In this document: piece by piece, positions 28,756 to 37,165 of the stretch | Numbering within the stretch: the first letter of the stretch is position 1 | Layout of the letters: each line of letters begins with the position of its first letter | Origin: Pseudovibrio flavus | GTDB lineage: Bacteria > Pseudomonadota > Alphaproteobacteria > Rhizobiales > Stappiaceae | Length of the DNA: 37,184 bases | Direction of reading: 5' to 3' | NCBI RefSeq assembly: GCF_009711345.1 | Contig: NZ_SMMA01000043.1 | Coordinates: 1 to 37,184, forward strand | The notes under the pieces: model-generated | The model's database searches: none | What the model was told of the DNA's origin: nothing | The model's input: the letters and a program-made list of their open reading frames with translations, nothing else | Translations under genes and position numbers: made by a program

Positions 28756-30252
28756 ATGTCTGATAAATCCCTCGCCCCATACGCGCCACTGCGCGCGCAG
28801 CCTGCCGGCTCCCACTTCATTGGTGGCAAGTACGTCGAGGACACAAACGGTACGCTAATCGAAAGCCATTATCCGGCGACACAGGAACTTATCGCTCGCG
28901 TATACAGCGCAACCGAACCAGTGCTGGAAGCGGCAATTGCGGCTGCAGAGGAAGGTTTCAAGGTTTGGAAGAAAACGGCGCCTGCTGAGCGCGCCCGTGT
29001 ACTGCGCCGCGCTGCTGATATCATGCGTGAACGCAATCACGAACTGTCTGTACTTGAGACCCTTGATACCGGTAAGCCGCTTCAAGAAACGCTTGTCGCA
29101 GACGCGGCCTCTGGCGCAGAAGCGCTTGAGTACTTTGCAGGCATTGCAGCAACTACCAACGGTGAGCACATCGACCTTGGCGGCAGCTATGTGCTTACAA
29201 AGCGCGAACCGCTAGGCATCTGCCTTGGCATCGGTGCTTGGAACTATCCTATCCAGATCGCATCATGGAAAGCTGCGCCTGCCCTTGCCGCAGGCAACTC
29301 CATGATTTTCAAGCCCTCTGAGATGACGGTTCTTAGTGCGTTAAAGCTTGCGGAAATCTTCAAGGAAGCAGGCCTACCAGATGGCGTCTTTAACGTTGTA
29401 CAGGGTGACCGCGTAGCCGCAGCGGCTATGGTGGCTCATCCTAAGATCGCGAAGGTATCACTGACGGGCTCTGTTCCTACCGGTAAAAAGGTTGCCGAGA
29501 AAGCTGCGAGTGATCTCAAGCACATGAGCTTGGAGCTTGGCGGCAAATCACCAATCATTATCTTTGAAGACAGCGATCTCGACAACGCCGTCGGCGCAGC
29601 TATGAACGGCAACTTCTATTCATCGGGGCAGATCTGTTCAAACGGTACGCGCGTTTTCGTGCAGCGCTCGGTTCTCTCTGATTTTCTAGAGCGCCTAAAA
29701 GAACGTACCCTTCGCATCACAATTGGCGATCCCCTTAATGAGGAAACCCAGCTTGGCCCGATTATCTCCAAAGGCCAGTTTGATAAGATCAGCCAGTATA
29801 TTGACCTCGGTAGCTCCGAGGGTGCGACGCTGGAAGTCGGTGGCAAGCGCGTTGCTATTGAAGGGCTGGAGAACGGATATTTCGTTGAACCAACTGTATT
29901 TAGCGGTGTTACCGACGATATGCGTATCGCACGGGAGGAAATCTTTGGTCCGGTAATGAGTGTTCTTGTCTTTGATGATGAGGATGAGGTGATCGCGCGT
30001 GCCAATGATACCGAATTTGGCCTCGCTGCCGCTGTCTTCACCAAAGACTTTCAAAGGGCTTACCGCGTTATCGACCAGATTGAAGCAGGTACCTGCTGGA
30101 TCAACAACTACAACCTGACCCCAGTTGAAATGCCATTTGGCGGCCACAAGAACTCCGGCATCGGCCGCGAGAACGGCCACTGGGCGCTGGACCAATATTC
30201 CCAAGTGAAGAGCATCTATGTTGAAATGGGTGATGTAGAAGCGGGTTGGTAA
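28756..30252 (+). CDS. betB: BetB, betaine aldehyde dehydrogenase
   Basis: An NAD(P)-dependent aldehyde dehydrogenase that turns betaine aldehyde into glycine betaine, an osmoprotectant and nutrient. It has 498 residues. The general base is Glu260 (LELGGKSP) and the nucleophile Cys294 ([11 protein letters not shown]). The substrate-site run [30 protein letters not shown] matches BetB. AAAGG precedes the ATG. Operon partner of betA. Confidence 0.95.
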   Translation: MSDKSLAPYAPLRAQPAGSHFIGGKYVEDTNGTLIESHYPATQELIARVYSATEPVLEAAIAAAEEGFKVWKKTAPAERARVLRRAADIMRERNHELSVLETLDTGKPLQETLVADAASGAEALEYFAGIAATTNGEHIDLGGSYVLTKREPLGICLGIGAWNYPIQIASWKAAPALAAGNSMIFKPSEMTVLSALKLAEIFKEAGLPDGVFNVVQGDRVAAAAMVAHPKIAKVSLTGSVPTGKKVAEKAASDLKHMSLELGGKSPIIIFEDSDLDNAVGAAMNGNFYSSGQICSNGTRVFVQRSVLSDFLERLKERTLRITIGDPLNEETQLGPIISKGQFDKISQYIDLGSSEGATLEVGGKRVAIEGLENGYFVEPTVFSGVTDDMRIAREEIFGPVMSVLVFDDEDEVIARANDTEFGLAAAVFTKDFQRAYRVIDQIEAGTCWINNYNLTPVEMPFGGHKNSGIGRENGHWALDQYSQVKSIYVEMGDVEAGW

Positions 30253-30272
30253 GCTATCCCGACAATTATTAA

Positions 30273-30302
30273 CGCATAGCTGCACAGTGCTGCAGCTATG
30301 CG
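30273..30302. terminator. stem-loop between convergent betB and TPR gene
   Basis: CGCATAGCTGCA, loop CAGTGC, TGCAGCTATGCG: a perfect 12-bp stem in the 63-base gap. It lacks a T-run on either strand, so it is a bidirectional mRNA-end hairpin and only a possible terminator. Confidence 0.55.
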
Positions 30303-30315
30303 GACCTCTCCAAGC

Positions 30316-31659
30316 CTAGCGCATCAACGCAATGCGCTGCTGCTGCTTCAAGTTATATGGGCTGCGAGGTTTATGCCTCAGACGCTCCGCCACCAACTGC
30401 TCTGCTGCTCTTTTATTCCGCCCACGAATTGCTGCTTCCAAAATAGTTCGTTCAATAGCGTCTCGCTGGGCGTGACTACCGCCGACCTGTATCAGCGTTT
30501 CACGCACCCGCGTTAAACCGTCCAATGCCACTTCGTATTTGCCTGCGCCAAAAGCTTGGAGCGCTGAGCAGACTGGAAGACCCACCTCACGCGTTACCGC
30601 ATAGTTCGTTTCATGGGCTAGACTAGTATCCGACAAGTATCGTTTTTGCGCGGTGATTAAGTCCGCTACTGCCTTATGATTATCACTACCGACAAAAGCC
30701 ATGACGGCATGTATGTCGTTAAAGGCGTAGAACGCATGCTCTGCTTCTTTTTCCCAGTTGCCCGCCAGTTCATCCATTCGCACACCAGTATCAACACCAT
30801 CCAGATGGAGCCGCCAGAGGGCGGACGAGCCATCGATCAGCCCAAGTAGAGCAGCTTTTCTGTCTTTGGGCATAACAAAATTATCGAGATGGTAGAGACA
30901 TCGATCAAGCTGACCTTCCTCCAGTCGATAGAGGATGGTGTGAATGGCATTGTGGGAGATAAGAACGTTGTTTGCAGACCAATCCGCGATACGATCTTCC
31001 ATAAAGCGGGCACCCTCTTCATACTCGCCGAGCATTTCCATGGCGTGAGCCACGGCATGAATGCTCCAGACGTCCTTGGGCGCACTTTCCAGCACAGCAA
31101 GCCCTACATCCTTGGCCTTGGAGCTTTCGCCAGCTTCCTCCAAACCAAAGGCATGCATGCCAACAACGAACGAATGAAAGGGATGTTCACGGTCCCAATA
31201 AGGGAGGACATTGGCTATGCGATCACGGATGCGTTTGGAGTCGCCGATGTAGAAGTCGATCTGATGGCCCATCCACACAGCGAGGGAGTCGGTTGGGTAC
31301 TCTTCTAGGATTGCGTCCAATAATTGAGCCGCACGAATGAGATCGCCATTTGCCCAAACACACAGCGCTTTGTAATGGGCCGCCTCTCTTGGGGTATAAC
31401 CACCACGAGAGAGCATATCCGCAATGCGTTGAAGTCGCTCAACAGCCTTGCTCGCATACCTCTTATCCGTCGAAACAAGATCCATGTGCGCCAAAAAAAT
31501 CTCAGCCATGGCGAATTGAGGGTCAGCTTTTAGCGCGGCTTCAAGAATGCGGCTGGGGTTTCGCCAATGCATTAGTTCACCAATTGCATCGTCATATAAT
31601 ATGGCGCATTCATGCGATGCTGCAGATAAGCTCAAGCCGGCGTTGTCTTTTACTTGCAT
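30316..31659 (-). CDS. TPR-repeat protein similar to TTC38
   Basis: A 447-residue soluble helical protein resembling the eukaryotic TTC38 / bacterial TTC38-like family. TPR-type helical pairs run through most of its length. The family hallmark is the His-rich centre: DVWSIHAVAHAMEMLGEYEEGARFM and then ISHNAIH, near residues 205-250. No signal peptide or membrane segment. The biochemical role is unknown. I chose the ATG at 31659, with AAAGGGG seven bases upstream; the frame is open to a TTG at 31665. It starts 57 bases from the divergent LuxR-type gene, so the two may share control. Confidence 0.8.
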   Translation of the reverse strand: MQVKDNAGLSLSAASHECAILYDDAIGELMHWRNPSRILEAALKADPQFAMAEIFLAHMDLVSTDKRYASKAVERLQRIADMLSRGGYTPREAAHYKALCVWANGDLIRAAQLLDAILEEYPTDSLAVWMGHQIDFYIGDSKRIRDRIANVLPYWDREHPFHSFVVGMHAFGLEEAGESSKAKDVGLAVLESAPKDVWSIHAVAHAMEMLGEYEEGARFMEDRIADWSANNVLISHNAIHTILYRLEEGQLDRCLYHLDNFVMPKDRKAALLGLIDGSSALWRLHLDGVDTGVRMDELAGNWEKEAEHAFYAFNDIHAVMAFVGSDNHKAVADLITAQKRYLSDTSLAHETNYAVTREVGLPVCSALQAFGAGKYEVALDGLTRVRETLIQVGGSHAQRDAIERTILEAAIRGRNKRAAEQLVAERLRHKPRSPYNLKQQQRIALMR

Positions 31660-31716
31660 CTTCAAGCCCCTTTCTTGTTAGGATGACAGACAGGCAACAC
31701 TGACCAGTCACAACTC

Positions 31717-32601
31717 ATGGCTGTTCTACAAAACGCGGAACTGAATGTAATGATCCCTAAAGGGACAGATCAATTTTCTAATGCTGAAAAGGCACTTCAG
31801 TATTTGGCTGGTGCTGCGGGGCAAGTGGGCTCGCCAACATTCCTCGAAACCACCCTGAGCGCTCTTGGAAAGATTGTTCCTGCCGATATGGCTTGGGCGA
31901 TTGTATATTCGCACGCGGAGCCTCCGCACGTTCTGCTGCATGCCGCGCCAAGGAAGACAGAGGAGCCCTTAGATACAGATTACATCCGCCGTCTCTACGA
32001 TTCTGGGTATTACCGGTTTGACCCATTTTTCCGCCATTGGCGACAGACAGCAACAACAGGCGTGGTTCGGCTCTCGCAGATACTCGATAGCTCCCCTGAA
32101 GACTGGAGTTACAAAATGGGCTTCATTCCCAACACCGGATTTGCCGAGGATGTAGCGCTATTTTGTAAGCTGGATGACCAGCGGGCTCTCGCTTTCACAT
32201 TAGAGCGGCAAAGTGAGTTTTCAGCTGATGAAATCAGAGGCTTGGAGCTAGCATTTTCGCTCATTCAGGGAATGGTGGAGAGCCATAATCGCTGCTCAAC
32301 CGACCTTCAAGCAGGGCTAGATATGAAAGGCGGAGACCTGTCCCCGCTCAATTTCGATGCTGCGTTGAAAGTGTTTCTGGCCGATGAGCTAACAGAGCGT
32401 GAGCACGAAATTGTGACGCTTGTACTATCTGGAGATAGCAGTGGCCAGATTGCAGAAAAGCTTGGGGTTTCTGTAGGTACGATCAAAAATCACGCAAGCG
32501 CATTCACGCTAAACTCAATATTGGGAGCGAAAGAGACCTCTTCAGCCTCTTTCTTAGCTATTTGTCGAGCGCTGAGCCCGCTTAGCTCTGCTCAACCATA
32601 A
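31717..32601 (+). CDS. LuxR-family regulator with a frameshift inside the HTH domain
   Basis: A transcription factor with a ~215-residue N-terminal domain of unrecognised ligand and a C-terminal LuxR-type HTH. The HTH begins at residue 225 (LTEREHEIVTLVLSGDSSGQIAEKL) and is normal through SVGTIKNH (His259). From there the reading frame gives 35 residues unlike the family. The -1 frame from 32493 gives the expected ending RKRIHAKLNIGSERD...LFSLFLSYL and stops at 32585. One base, probably a C after 32493, appears to be missing. As read, the last DNA-contacting helix is truncated, so the product is likely inactive. A repaired protein would be about 289 residues and would no longer overlap the next gene. 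ATG 31717 is used; 31750 is an alternative. Confidence 0.85.
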   Translation: MAVLQNAELNVMIPKGTDQFSNAEKALQYLAGAAGQVGSPTFLETTLSALGKIVPADMAWAIVYSHAEPPHVLLHAAPRKTEEPLDTDYIRRLYDSGYYRFDPFFRHWRQTATTGVVRLSQILDSSPEDWSYKMGFIPNTGFAEDVALFCKLDDQRALAFTLERQSEFSADEIRGLELAFSLIQGMVESHNRCSTDLQAGLDMKGGDLSPLNFDAALKVFLADELTEREHEIVTLVLSGDSSGQIAEKLGVSVGTIKNHASAFTLNSILGAKETSSASFLAICRALSPLSSAQP

Positions 32602-32945
32602 AAAATGAAGGCGGCGCCTGCTGCGATCAGTCCAAAACCGACAAAATGGTTCCAACCCAAAGACTCTTTCAAGAAGAACACTGAGAACAGTACAAAAACG
32701 ACCAGCGTAATAATCTCTTGCATGGTCTTTAGTTCTGCCGCCGACCAAACACTATGTCCAATGCGATTGGCCGGAACAGCAAGACAGTACTCAAAGAGCG
32801 CTATACCCCAAGATATGAAGATAACAGTGATGAGCGGGGCGCCTTTGAAATTAAGGTGTCCGTACCACGCAAAGGTCATGAATACGTTAGATAGGCACAA
32901 CAAGAGTACAGGCAGCCACGTTGCTGCGAAGGGAGTGATCGACAT
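32592..32945 (-). CDS. DUF486 (DMT-like) small membrane protein
   Basis: A 117-residue protein with four hydrophobic segments (about residues 8-27, 37-56, 70-88 and 98-116) and the DUF486 runs LSNVFMTFAWYGHLNFK near the start and FLKESLGWNHFVGFGLI near the end. It is related to drug/metabolite transporter halves; the substrate is unknown. I chose the ATG at 32945, which gives the usual family length; the frame is open to 33008. It follows the PEP mutase-like gene by 85 bases on the same strand. Confidence 0.8.
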   Translation of the reverse strand: MSITPFAATWLPVLLLCLSNVFMTFAWYGHLNFKGAPLITVIFISWGIALFEYCLAVPANRIGHSVWSAAELKTMQEIITLVVFVLFSVFFLKESLGWNHFVGFGLIAAGAAFIFYG

Positions 32946-33030
32946 TGAATTAGGGACCGACAATTTATTGATTGCCAGCCCCATATATCGTCGAGCAAGC
33001 TTGCGCAAGCACTGCTGTTAGCTCCGATCC

Positions 33031-33888
33031 CTAGTGTTTATAGTGTTCTTCCGCCTCATAATAATCTTCAAAGCCCACGACTTTCCGAAGGTCCGCAAAC
33101 GACATAGGCGGCTCAGGGAATAATCCTTTTTTCATCTGCTCAAGAGCGTCCTGCTGTGCCTTTATCGACGCCATCAACCCTGTAAATGGATAGGTCGCGA
33201 TGGAATATCCCAGCGCCTGAAGCTGCGCAGGAGGCAGGAATGGTGTCAGACCGCCTTCCAGCATATTGGCCATCTTCGGGCCTTCTACCTCGTTGCAGAT
33301 CCGCTGCATTTCCTCGACAGACCGCGGCGCTTCGACAAAGGTTATATCCGCACCAAGTTTCCTGAACTCTTGTGCACGCGCTATGGCCTCGTCTAGCCCC
33401 TCACCTGCTGCGGCATCTGTCCTGGCAAGAATGAGGATGTCTTGGCCCTCACTTCTAGCATCGACAGCAGCCTTGATCCGCATGAAGGCCTCAGCTCTAT
33501 CGACAACAGCTTTGCCCTTAGTGTGCCCGCAGCGTTTGGGCGCTACCTGATCTTCAATCATGATGCAAGCAACGCCAGCATTGGCGTAGGCTTTAACAGT
33601 GCGCTTAACATTCAGCGCATTTCCATAGCCTGTATCACCATCACCAATCACAGGGATATTCGTAGCGCCAGCAATGTTTCGTGCTTGATCAACGATCTCA
33701 CCAAAAGACAATAAGCCAGCATCCGGCATGCCAATGCGGGACGCTGACACCCCGAAGCCACTCATGAACGCAAGAGCAAAACCTGCCTGCTCGATTAGTT
33801 GCGCAGAAAGAGCATCCCAGCAGCAAGGCGTAATCGTGAGGTCGGCGTTGTTATACAGCGCTCGCAAGTTCTCTATATTTGTTGTCAT
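33031..33888 (-). CDS. isocitrate lyase / PEP mutase family enzyme
   Basis: A 285-residue TIM-barrel enzyme that acts on 2-oxoacid-type substrates. Metal-binding residues are Asp83 and Asp85 in GDGDTGYGN and Glu112-Asp113. The active-site loop is PKRCGH with Cys120, which suggests a C-C lyase (2-methylisocitrate- or dimethylmalate-lyase-like) more than a phosphonomutase. It lies 4 bases after dctM, so the TRAP transporter probably imports its substrate or a precursor. The sequence alone does not fix that substrate; the family also contains oxaloacetate decarboxylases. Confidence 0.85.
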   Translation of the reverse strand: MTTNIENLRALYNNADLTITPCCWDALSAQLIEQAGFALAFMSGFGVSASRIGMPDAGLLSFGEIVDQARNIAGATNIPVIGDGDTGYGNALNVKRTVKAYANAGVACIMIEDQVAPKRCGHTKGKAVVDRAEAFMRIKAAVDARSEGQDILILARTDAAAGEGLDEAIARAQEFRKLGADITFVEAPRSVEEMQRICNEVEGPKMANMLEGGLTPFLPPAQLQALGYSIATYPFTGLMASIKAQQDALEQMKKGLFPEPPMSFADLRKVVGFEDYYEAEEHYKH

Positions 33889-33892
33889 CGGT

Positions 33893-35167
33893 CTATCGCA
33901 AGCTCGTTGGAATAAAGAGTGCTAGATCCTGCCAGTAGTAAAGCAGGAATGCAGTTGCCAGCATTAGGATAGCAAACGGCATTGCGCCTCTTGCAACCTC
34001 CCCTAACTTTGCCCCACTCACAGCCTGAATAACAAACAGGTTCATACCAACCGGCGGTGTAATAAGCGCAGTTTCAACCAAAACTACAAAGAAGATACCA
34101 AACCAGATCGGATCGATATTCATACCCATGAGCGCAGGAAACAGTACCGGCACCATGATCAGGATCATCGAAAGGGATTCAAGGAAGAACCCGATTACTA
34201 GCAAGGCGGCTCCAACGGCTAGAATGAACAGAGCAGGTTCGGAGATGTTTGTTGTCAGCAGTTCTGAGAGGCTTTGCGGAAGCTGGTAGAGCGTAATGGC
34301 ATATGAAAACACTTTCGCCCCTGCGATAATGAGGAAGATCATCACCGTTGTTTTTGCAGCAGCATATGTCGCTTCTTTCAGCTTTTCCCAGTCCATGCGC
34401 CCCATGGCATAGGTAATCAAAATGGACAGAACAAACCCAAGCCCCGCAGCTTCAGCCGGTGTAGCCATACCCATATAGATGGAACCAATGATGCAGATGG
34501 CTAGTAGCAGCGTCGGCAACGCCATAAACGTTGCTCTGCGGCGCTCTTCCTTCGTTGCTTTCGCAACTCGCTCATAGTCGGGATTAAAGCGGGCGTAGAT
34601 CATGCTGTAGATCATAAAGATGCAGCAAAGGAATAGGCCCGGACCGATGCCAGCCAAGAACAATGATGGAATGGAAGTCTCTGTAACGATCCCGTACAAG
34701 ATCAGCGGAATAGACGGCGGGATAAGAATACCAAGCGTTCCACCGGCTGCGAGCATACCAAGAACAAACGGTCGGTTATAACCGCGGCTCGTCATCTCCG
34801 GAATTGCCACCGTTGCAATAGTTGCGGCCGTCGCAACTGAAGAGCCGGACACTGCAGAGAACAAACCGCAGGATAGAATGGTCGCAACACCTAAGCCGCC
34901 CGGCCAATGCCCTACCCAGCTTTGCACAGCTGCGAAAAGATCTTTACCGACGCCGCCCCGCAGAAGCACGTTTGACATCAGCAGGAACATCGGCACAGCC
35001 AGCAACTCGAAGTTGTCCATCGCGCTGTAAATGCGAACTGGCACGCCGTTGACTGGTAGTGGAAAAATCCAAAGCAAGAAGATGCCAAGAGAACCCAATG
35101 CGAATGCAACAGGAACGCGGAGTACGAGAAGGCTAAGAAGGCCGCCAAGAATATATAAAGCGCTCAT
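33893..35167 (-). CDS. TRAP transporter large permease, DctM type
   Basis: The large membrane subunit of a tripartite ATP-independent periplasmic transporter; it uses an ion gradient to move a carboxylate. It has 424 residues with about 12 hydrophobic segments and DctM runs such as GGTLGILIPPSIPLILYGIVTETSI and the C-terminal TPPVGMNLFVIQAVSG. AGGAGG lies seven bases before the ATG. It follows dctQ by 11 bases. Confidence 0.95.
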   Translation of the reverse strand: MSALYILGGLLSLLVLRVPVAFALGSLGIFLLWIFPLPVNGVPVRIYSAMDNFELLAVPMFLLMSNVLLRGGVGKDLFAAVQSWVGHWPGGLGVATILSCGLFSAVSGSSVATAATIATVAIPEMTSRGYNRPFVLGMLAAGGTLGILIPPSIPLILYGIVTETSIPSLFLAGIGPGLFLCCIFMIYSMIYARFNPDYERVAKATKEERRRATFMALPTLLLAICIIGSIYMGMATPAEAAGLGFVLSILITYAMGRMDWEKLKEATYAAAKTTVMIFLIIAGAKVFSYAITLYQLPQSLSELLTTNISEPALFILAVGAALLVIGFFLESLSMILIMVPVLFPALMGMNIDPIWFGIFFVVLVETALITPPVGMNLFVIQAVSGAKLGEVARGAMPFAILMLATAFLLYYWQDLALFIPTSLR

Positions 35168-35178
35168 TACCTTGCCTC

Positions 35179-35682
35179 CTACGCCAATTCACTGTGGGCG
35201 TCAGCTGGTACGCCTTGCGTCCAAATCTTGCCAAGTTCGGCTAGGGATTGAAGCGCCAAGAGGCCGAAGCCAACCCAAATGGAAGCCTGTGTGAATGCCT
35301 TCGGGAGCCCAAGCTGCGTATCTGTCGTGTGGCCACGCAAGGTAGACTTCAACCATAGCTCGTATCCATAAAAGATAACGACGCTACAAAACACGAGGAT
35401 GACGAGCAGTGCGAACGTTTCTACGACCTTCCGCGCAACACTTTCGGGATTGCGAAACGCCACATCAATCACAATCATTTCGCGGTGTTTAAGAGCAAAT
35501 GCACCTGCAAGATACGCCGCCCAAATTTGGGCGACTCTTGAGACTTCATCAACCCAGATAGTTGGCATGGTGAACACGTAGCGCATGATTACTTCGTACG
35601 TCACCATAAGGCCGATAGAGAAAAATATCCAAGCAGCTAACTTTCCGGTGAATTCGGAAATGACATCAATTGCCTTTAACAC
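35179..35682 (-). CDS. TRAP transporter small permease, DctQ type
   Basis: A 167-residue four-helix membrane protein that links DctM and the binding protein. Family runs are MVTYEVIMRYVF and WVDEVSRVAQIWAAYLAGAFALKHREMI. The start is a GTG at 35682, with GGA about ten bases upstream. It follows dctP after 126 bases containing a stem-loop. Confidence 0.93.
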   Translation of the reverse strand: MLKAIDVISEFTGKLAAWIFFSIGLMVTYEVIMRYVFTMPTIWVDEVSRVAQIWAAYLAGAFALKHREMIVIDVAFRNPESVARKVVETFALLVILVFCSVVIFYGYELWLKSTLRGHTTDTQLGLPKAFTQASIWVGFGLLALQSLAELGKIWTQGVPADAHSELA

Positions 35683-35764
35683 GAGTAAACCATCCGATAT
35701 TTTTTGAGGAGATTAGATAGGAAGGGCACAAATTCCCTTCAAGAAAAAGAACCAAAAAGGAAGC

Positions 35765-35778
35765 AGGCGCGTGCGCCT
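35765..35778 (-). promoter_or_regulatory. stem-loop between dctP and dctQ
   Basis: AGGCG/CGCCT hairpin (loop CGTG). On the minus strand a TTTTT tract follows eleven bases later. Likely a partial terminator or mRNA-stability element that gives more binding protein than permease. Confidence 0.5.
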
Positions 35779-35808
35779 ACTCCCTGATCCAAAATTTAAA
35801 CCAGTCAA

Positions 35809-36801
35809 TTATTTCAGGCTATTTGCTGCATCAACTGCAGCCTGTGCCACTGGGCCTGCGCTTTCAATAAAGCGTGCAGCAACAGGCTTAGTTGCTTCCA
35901 TCCACTGAGCACGTTCTTCTGCAGTCAGGTTCACAATGTTGATTTTGTCAGCAAGTTCTTCAACGATAACGTCTTCTTGAGAATAGACTTCATCGCGAAG
36001 CTGCTTTTCAACTTCTGCGGCTGCTTCCAAAAGGATCTTCTGATTTTCCTCAGAGAGGCTCTCGAAGAAGTCGTTGTTAATCACTGCAACAAACTCGACA
36101 GCGAAGTCGTAGCTCAAAGTCAGATTGTCCATGACTTCATAGAGTTTACGGCTCTTAACCGCAGAAGTTGCAGTCATACCAACATCAACAGCGCCCTGCT
36201 GATAAGCAAGGAACTGCTTTGAACCTGACATAAGCGTCGGTGCGCCGCCAAGTTCCTCAACGGTCCAACCCAGAATCTTTCCGTAGGTGCGAACTTTCTG
36301 ACCCTTAACATCAGCTGGTGTACGGATCGGATCACCGGAATTAAGGTAAATGTTACGACCAAATGCCTGCCACCAAAGAACACGGGCCCCTGTTTCTTCC
36401 AGCATTGCGTTGTCAAGAATTTCGCGCATTGGAGAACCGTTCGCGGTTGCTGCGCGCAGATGCTCGTTGTCTTCGAAGAAGAAAGGCAGGTTAATCAGCT
36501 CTACTGCAGGAACTGCACCGGCAAAACGGGAAAGGCTTGAAGAGCCAGCTTCAATAGCACCGCTGCCAACTGCTTCCGGCACTTCTTTATCTTTATAAAG
36601 CTGTGCGGACGGGAACAGCAGGAGCTGGAGTTCGCCGCCTGATTTTTCCTCGATGATTTCTTTGAATGCCAGCCAATTCTGGCCAAGGCTATGTGCCTCA
36701 GGCAACTGAAGTGTTACGCGGATTGTTTCCGCTGCAACTGTACCCATCGCAGAGATTGAAAGCGCCGCGGCTCCCAGCAACGACAAGACCTTGTTTCTCA
36801 T
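35809..36801 (-). CDS. TRAP transporter solute-binding protein, DctP type
   Basis: Periplasmic binding protein of the TRAP system, 330 residues. It has a signal peptide of about 24 residues (hydrophobic LSLLGAAALSISAMG, cleavage near TVAA|ET). The family's carboxylate-binding region, PADVKGQKVRTYG with its conserved Arg, lies near residue 170. The following SGSKQFLAYQQGAVDVGMT is also typical. Ligand is unknown but an organic acid is expected; the PEP mutase-like gene downstream agrees with this. It is the first gene of the operon. Confidence 0.94.
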   Translation of the reverse strand: MRNKVLSLLGAAALSISAMGTVAAETIRVTLQLPEAHSLGQNWLAFKEIIEEKSGGELQLLLFPSAQLYKDKEVPEAVGSGAIEAGSSSLSRFAGAVPAVELINLPFFFEDNEHLRAATANGSPMREILDNAMLEETGARVLWWQAFGRNIYLNSGDPIRTPADVKGQKVRTYGKILGWTVEELGGAPTLMSGSKQFLAYQQGAVDVGMTATSAVKSRKLYEVMDNLTLSYDFAVEFVAVINNDFFESLSEENQKILLEAAAEVEKQLRDEVYSQEDVIVEELADKINIVNLTAEERAQWMEATKPVAARFIESAGPVAQAAVDAANSLK

Positions 36802-37082
36802 TTTGTGCCCCCATTACAAATGTCTGTGAGGCAACTTTTATATAGGTATCGCCACCTACGGGATATAACAATTATGCTAAGGCGTGGATAATTGAAATAA
36901 TCTAACAGGGCTAAACCGCTGAAGCTCGGACTAATACATCGCCTGCCGCGCCTAATCATTCCCCGGACTTGCTCCAGCATCCAGCCTGGTCAACAGGTGA
37001 GGTTTAGCTTTGTGCTTCGAGTTCGGCGTAGGACATCCCTGCGCCCCTTCGTGCTCCCCCATTTTCGCCTATTCCGGAACGC
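36802..37082. other. gene-free region between dctP and the rRNA terminator
   Basis: About 280 bases. It must hold the dctP promoter. Near the gene a small dyad TAGGT-N6-ACCTA (36842-36857) could be an operator. The far half is GC-richer and includes a repeat-like hairpin (36951-36989). I see no tRNA or protein gene in it. Confidence 0.4.
36951..36989 (-). repeat. possible dispersed intergenic palindrome
   Basis: The minus strand reads CTGGATGCTGGAGCAAGTCC followed by GGGGAATGA, which resembles the short hairpin repeats (CTGGA...TCCGG...GAATGA) scattered between genes in many alphaproteobacteria. CTGGA pairs with TCCGG. A single copy was seen here, so repetition is not shown by this window. 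Confidence 0.35.
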
Positions 37083-37119
37083 AAAAAGCCCCTTGCATTG
37101 AGCAAGGGGCTTTTTTTTT
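37083..37119. terminator. intrinsic terminator, probably of the rRNA operon
   Basis: AAAAAGCCCCTTGC, loop ATTGA, GCAAGGGGCTTTTTTTTT. The long T-run is on the plus strand, and five T's follow on the minus strand. It lies about 50-80 bases after the 3' end of the minus-strand 5S gene. Confidence 0.8.
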
Positions 37120-37165
37120 GGAATGATTTGTTCTGTCATTTTGGAGAGATTTGTCTGTGTTCATC

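Noticed and set aside
32481-32495. Programmed -1 frameshift site in the LuxR-type gene
   Set aside because: The local C-AAA-AAT is not a proper slippery heptamer, and slippage there would give Ser in place of the conserved His of KNHRK; a missing base explains the sequence better.
36798-36980. 60-codon minus-strand frame overlapping the dctP start
   Set aside because: It runs through the dctP promoter area and the repeat-like hairpin; no ribosome site or recognisable family.
36940-37080. RNase P, SRP or tRNA gene near the 5S end
   Set aside because: A short AGTCCGGGG resemblance exists, but the other conserved parts of RNase P RNA, the SRP GGAAG tetraloop region and any cloverleaf are absent.
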